Shown: positions 35,705 to 36,514 of the stretch, piece by piece
Position numbering within the stretch: the first letter of the stretch is position 1
Layout of the letters: every line of letters starts with the position of its first letter
From: Candidatus Omnitrophota bacterium
Lineage (GTDB): Bacteria; Omnitrophota; Omnitrophia; Omnitrophales; Aquincolibacteriaceae
Direction: 5' to 3'
DNA: 36,514 nt
Assembly (NCBI GenBank): GCA_903820505.1
Contig: CAIJHQ010000002.1
Coordinates: 1 to 36,514, forward strand
Notes under the pieces: model-generated
What the model was told of the DNA's origin: nothing
The model's input: the letters and a program-made list of their open reading frames with translations, nothing else
Databases searched by the model: none
Made by a program: the position numbers and the translations under genes

Positions 35705-36514
35705 CCGAGAAAATCCTTTCTGGCGGGGTCCGGCCGCTGAGGAACGTCAGGATCCATCCGGCCTGACGTTTGCTGGCACCCCGTAAACGGTTAACGATCT
35801 GAAAAGCCTTCCGGCCCGTTTCATGACGCCTGCCCTCGTTCGTGAGCATCTCTGCCGCCGCGGACGACAGTTCGTCCTGGGCCGAGACCTCGAGAGAGCC
35901 GCCGTCACGGTCGAGCTCGCGATAGATCTTTTGGAAATTGAAAACGTGAGGTCCATGGAGGATCGCTTTTTCAAAGCGCGCGGCCTCGATCGGGTTCTGC
36001 CCTCCGTGAGGGATCAGGCTCCCGCCCATGAACACAAGGTCCGCGATCCGGTACAAATTCCTCAAAATGCCCAGCTGGTCCAAGACCAGCACGTCAAAAA
36101 CATCCCCTTCCTTTCTCTCGGTTGATAGAACCGTTTTAAAAGAAAATCGCTGTAACTGCTTCCGGAGAGCCTTCGCCCGCTCGATGTGCCGCGGCGCCAG
36201 GATCATTTTAAGCGCCGGGAATCGCGCCCGCAATGCCGTAAAAACCTCCGCCAGAATTTCTTCTTCCCCCGGGTGCGTGCTCCCGGCGATCCACACAAGG
36301 TCCCGTTCCCCGCAACCCCATACCCTCCGCAGGCCCGCCACATCAACAGCGCCGGTATCCGCCCATCCCGCCTGCCCCAAACCTCGTTCAAACTTTTTAT
36401 GGTTGCTTGGGACTGTCATCGGCAACCTTTTCAATTGATCGGAGGCCGATGGCTGCCCCAAACCTCGTTCAAACTTTTTATGGTTGCTTGGGACTGTCAT
36501 CGGCAACCCTTTCA
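35652..36514 (-). CDS. waaA: Kdo transferase WaaA, C-terminal part (5' end beyond the window), with internal tandem duplication
   Basis: About 286 residues are visible; the frame stays open to the window edge, and a full enzyme has about 420. The C-terminal GT-B half is clear: VWIAGSTHPGEEEILAEVF, MILAPRHIERAKAL, VLDQLGILRNLYRIADLVF, GGSLIPHGGQNPIEAARF and GPHVFNFQKIYREL. WaaA moves Kdo from CMP-Kdo to lipid IVA. Just before this half the protein has two copies of LPMTVPSNHKKFERGLGQ spaced by 27 residues, encoded by an 81-base tandem repeat. The motif resembles the VxGNxKFD hinge strand of the family, so the hinge appears duplicated. Whether further copies exist upstream cannot be seen. Confidence 0.88.
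   Translation of the reverse strand, partial: KGLPMTVPSNHKKFERGLGQPSASDQLKRLPMTVPSNHKKFERGLGQAGWADTGAVDVAGLRRVWGCGERDLVWIAGSTHPGEEEILAEVFTALRARFPALKMILAPRHIERAKALRKQLQRFSFKTVLSTERKEGDVFDVLVLDQLGILRNLYRIADLVFMGGSLIPHGGQNPIEAARFEKAILHGPHVFNFQKIYRELDRDGGSLEVSAQDELSSAAAEMLTNEGRRHETGRKAFQIVNRLRGASKRQAGWILTFLSGRTPPERIFSDGQSQKLFSAVGGGQTR
36372..36433 (-). repeat. Direct repeat, copy 1 (period 81 bp, within waaA)
   Basis: This 62-base stretch recurs 81 bases to the right at 36453-36514 with one mismatch (position 36428 versus 36509); the first 56 bases are identical. The period is a multiple of three, so the reading frame is kept. The 19 bases between copies are unique. Confidence 0.9.
36453..36514 (-). 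repeat. Direct repeat, copy 2 (reaches the window edge)
   Basis: Second copy of the repeat at 36372-36433, 61 of 62 bases identical. It runs into the end of the window, so its true length and any further copies are unknown. A contig-end assembly effect remains possible. Confidence 0.9.

Noticed and set aside
36372-36514. CRISPR-like repeat at the right end
   Set aside because: Only two copies, a 62-base unit with a 19-base gap, inside a coding frame, and no cas gene; it is a tandem duplication in waaA.

Overview
The window is a densely packed bacterial chromosome segment in which every gene I can support lies on the minus strand, so transcription runs from right to left. It encodes an LPS-making Gram-negative cell: Kdo synthesis (kdsA, kdsB, kdsD), Kdo transfer (waaA), lipid A phosphorylation and acylation (lpxK, two LpxL-type acyltransferases), LPS export (lptB and an LptC/LptA-like protein), and a block of heptosyltransferase-type enzymes. 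The gene order, the domain fusions and the metal-type KdsA suggest an uncultured lineage near the PVC/Omnitrophota group. That placement is inference from gene content only; no rRNA or tRNA is present. No mobile element, CRISPR array or replication origin is visible, and no gap between genes exceeds 180 bases.

Right part (36514 to about 23.8 kb): an LPS-core operon entering from beyond the window. Its order is waaA (5' end cut off by the window, with a near-perfect tandem duplication), lpxK, an acyltransferase fused to an Elm1-like GT-B domain, a GT4-GT9 fusion, four stand-alone GT9 genes, a 33-residue [4Fe-4S]-motif mini-protein, a secreted DUF3108 protein and a DUF1846 protein. The operon ends at a probable terminator (23802-23840).

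Middle (23.26-23.8 kb): a one-gene unit for an FmdB-type zinc-ribbon protein with its own sigma70-type promoter and terminator. Next comes a textbook promoter (TTGACA, 17 bp, TAATAT) whose spacer is almost filled by a perfect 18-bp palindrome, a likely operator.

Left part (23259 to 1): this promoter faces a co-directional run of about 23 kb in which most genes overlap or are separated by a few bases. Its first section is rfaE1, kdsB, pyrG, kdsA, kdsD, an lpxL-like gene, lptC/A and lptB. pyrG supplies the CTP used by KdsB. The run continues through hpf, ptsN, yvcK, ptsH and ptsI (a regulatory-type PTS without a sugar permease), then a sugar nucleotidyltransferase, metK and ahcY (methyl cycle), a small membrane protein, a YqhD-type alcohol dehydrogenase, a short pyruvate kinase, an ABC-F ATPase, a short Rho lacking the usual RNA-binding domain, two uncharacterised genes, a diacylglycerol-kinase-family protein and the first codons of a nitroreductase.

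Most unusual: the mini-ferredoxin gene between glycosyltransferases, the Rho without its primary RNA-binding domain, the palindrome-filled promoter, the fused LPS enzymes, the minimal pyruvate kinase, and the 81-bp tandem repeat inside waaA.
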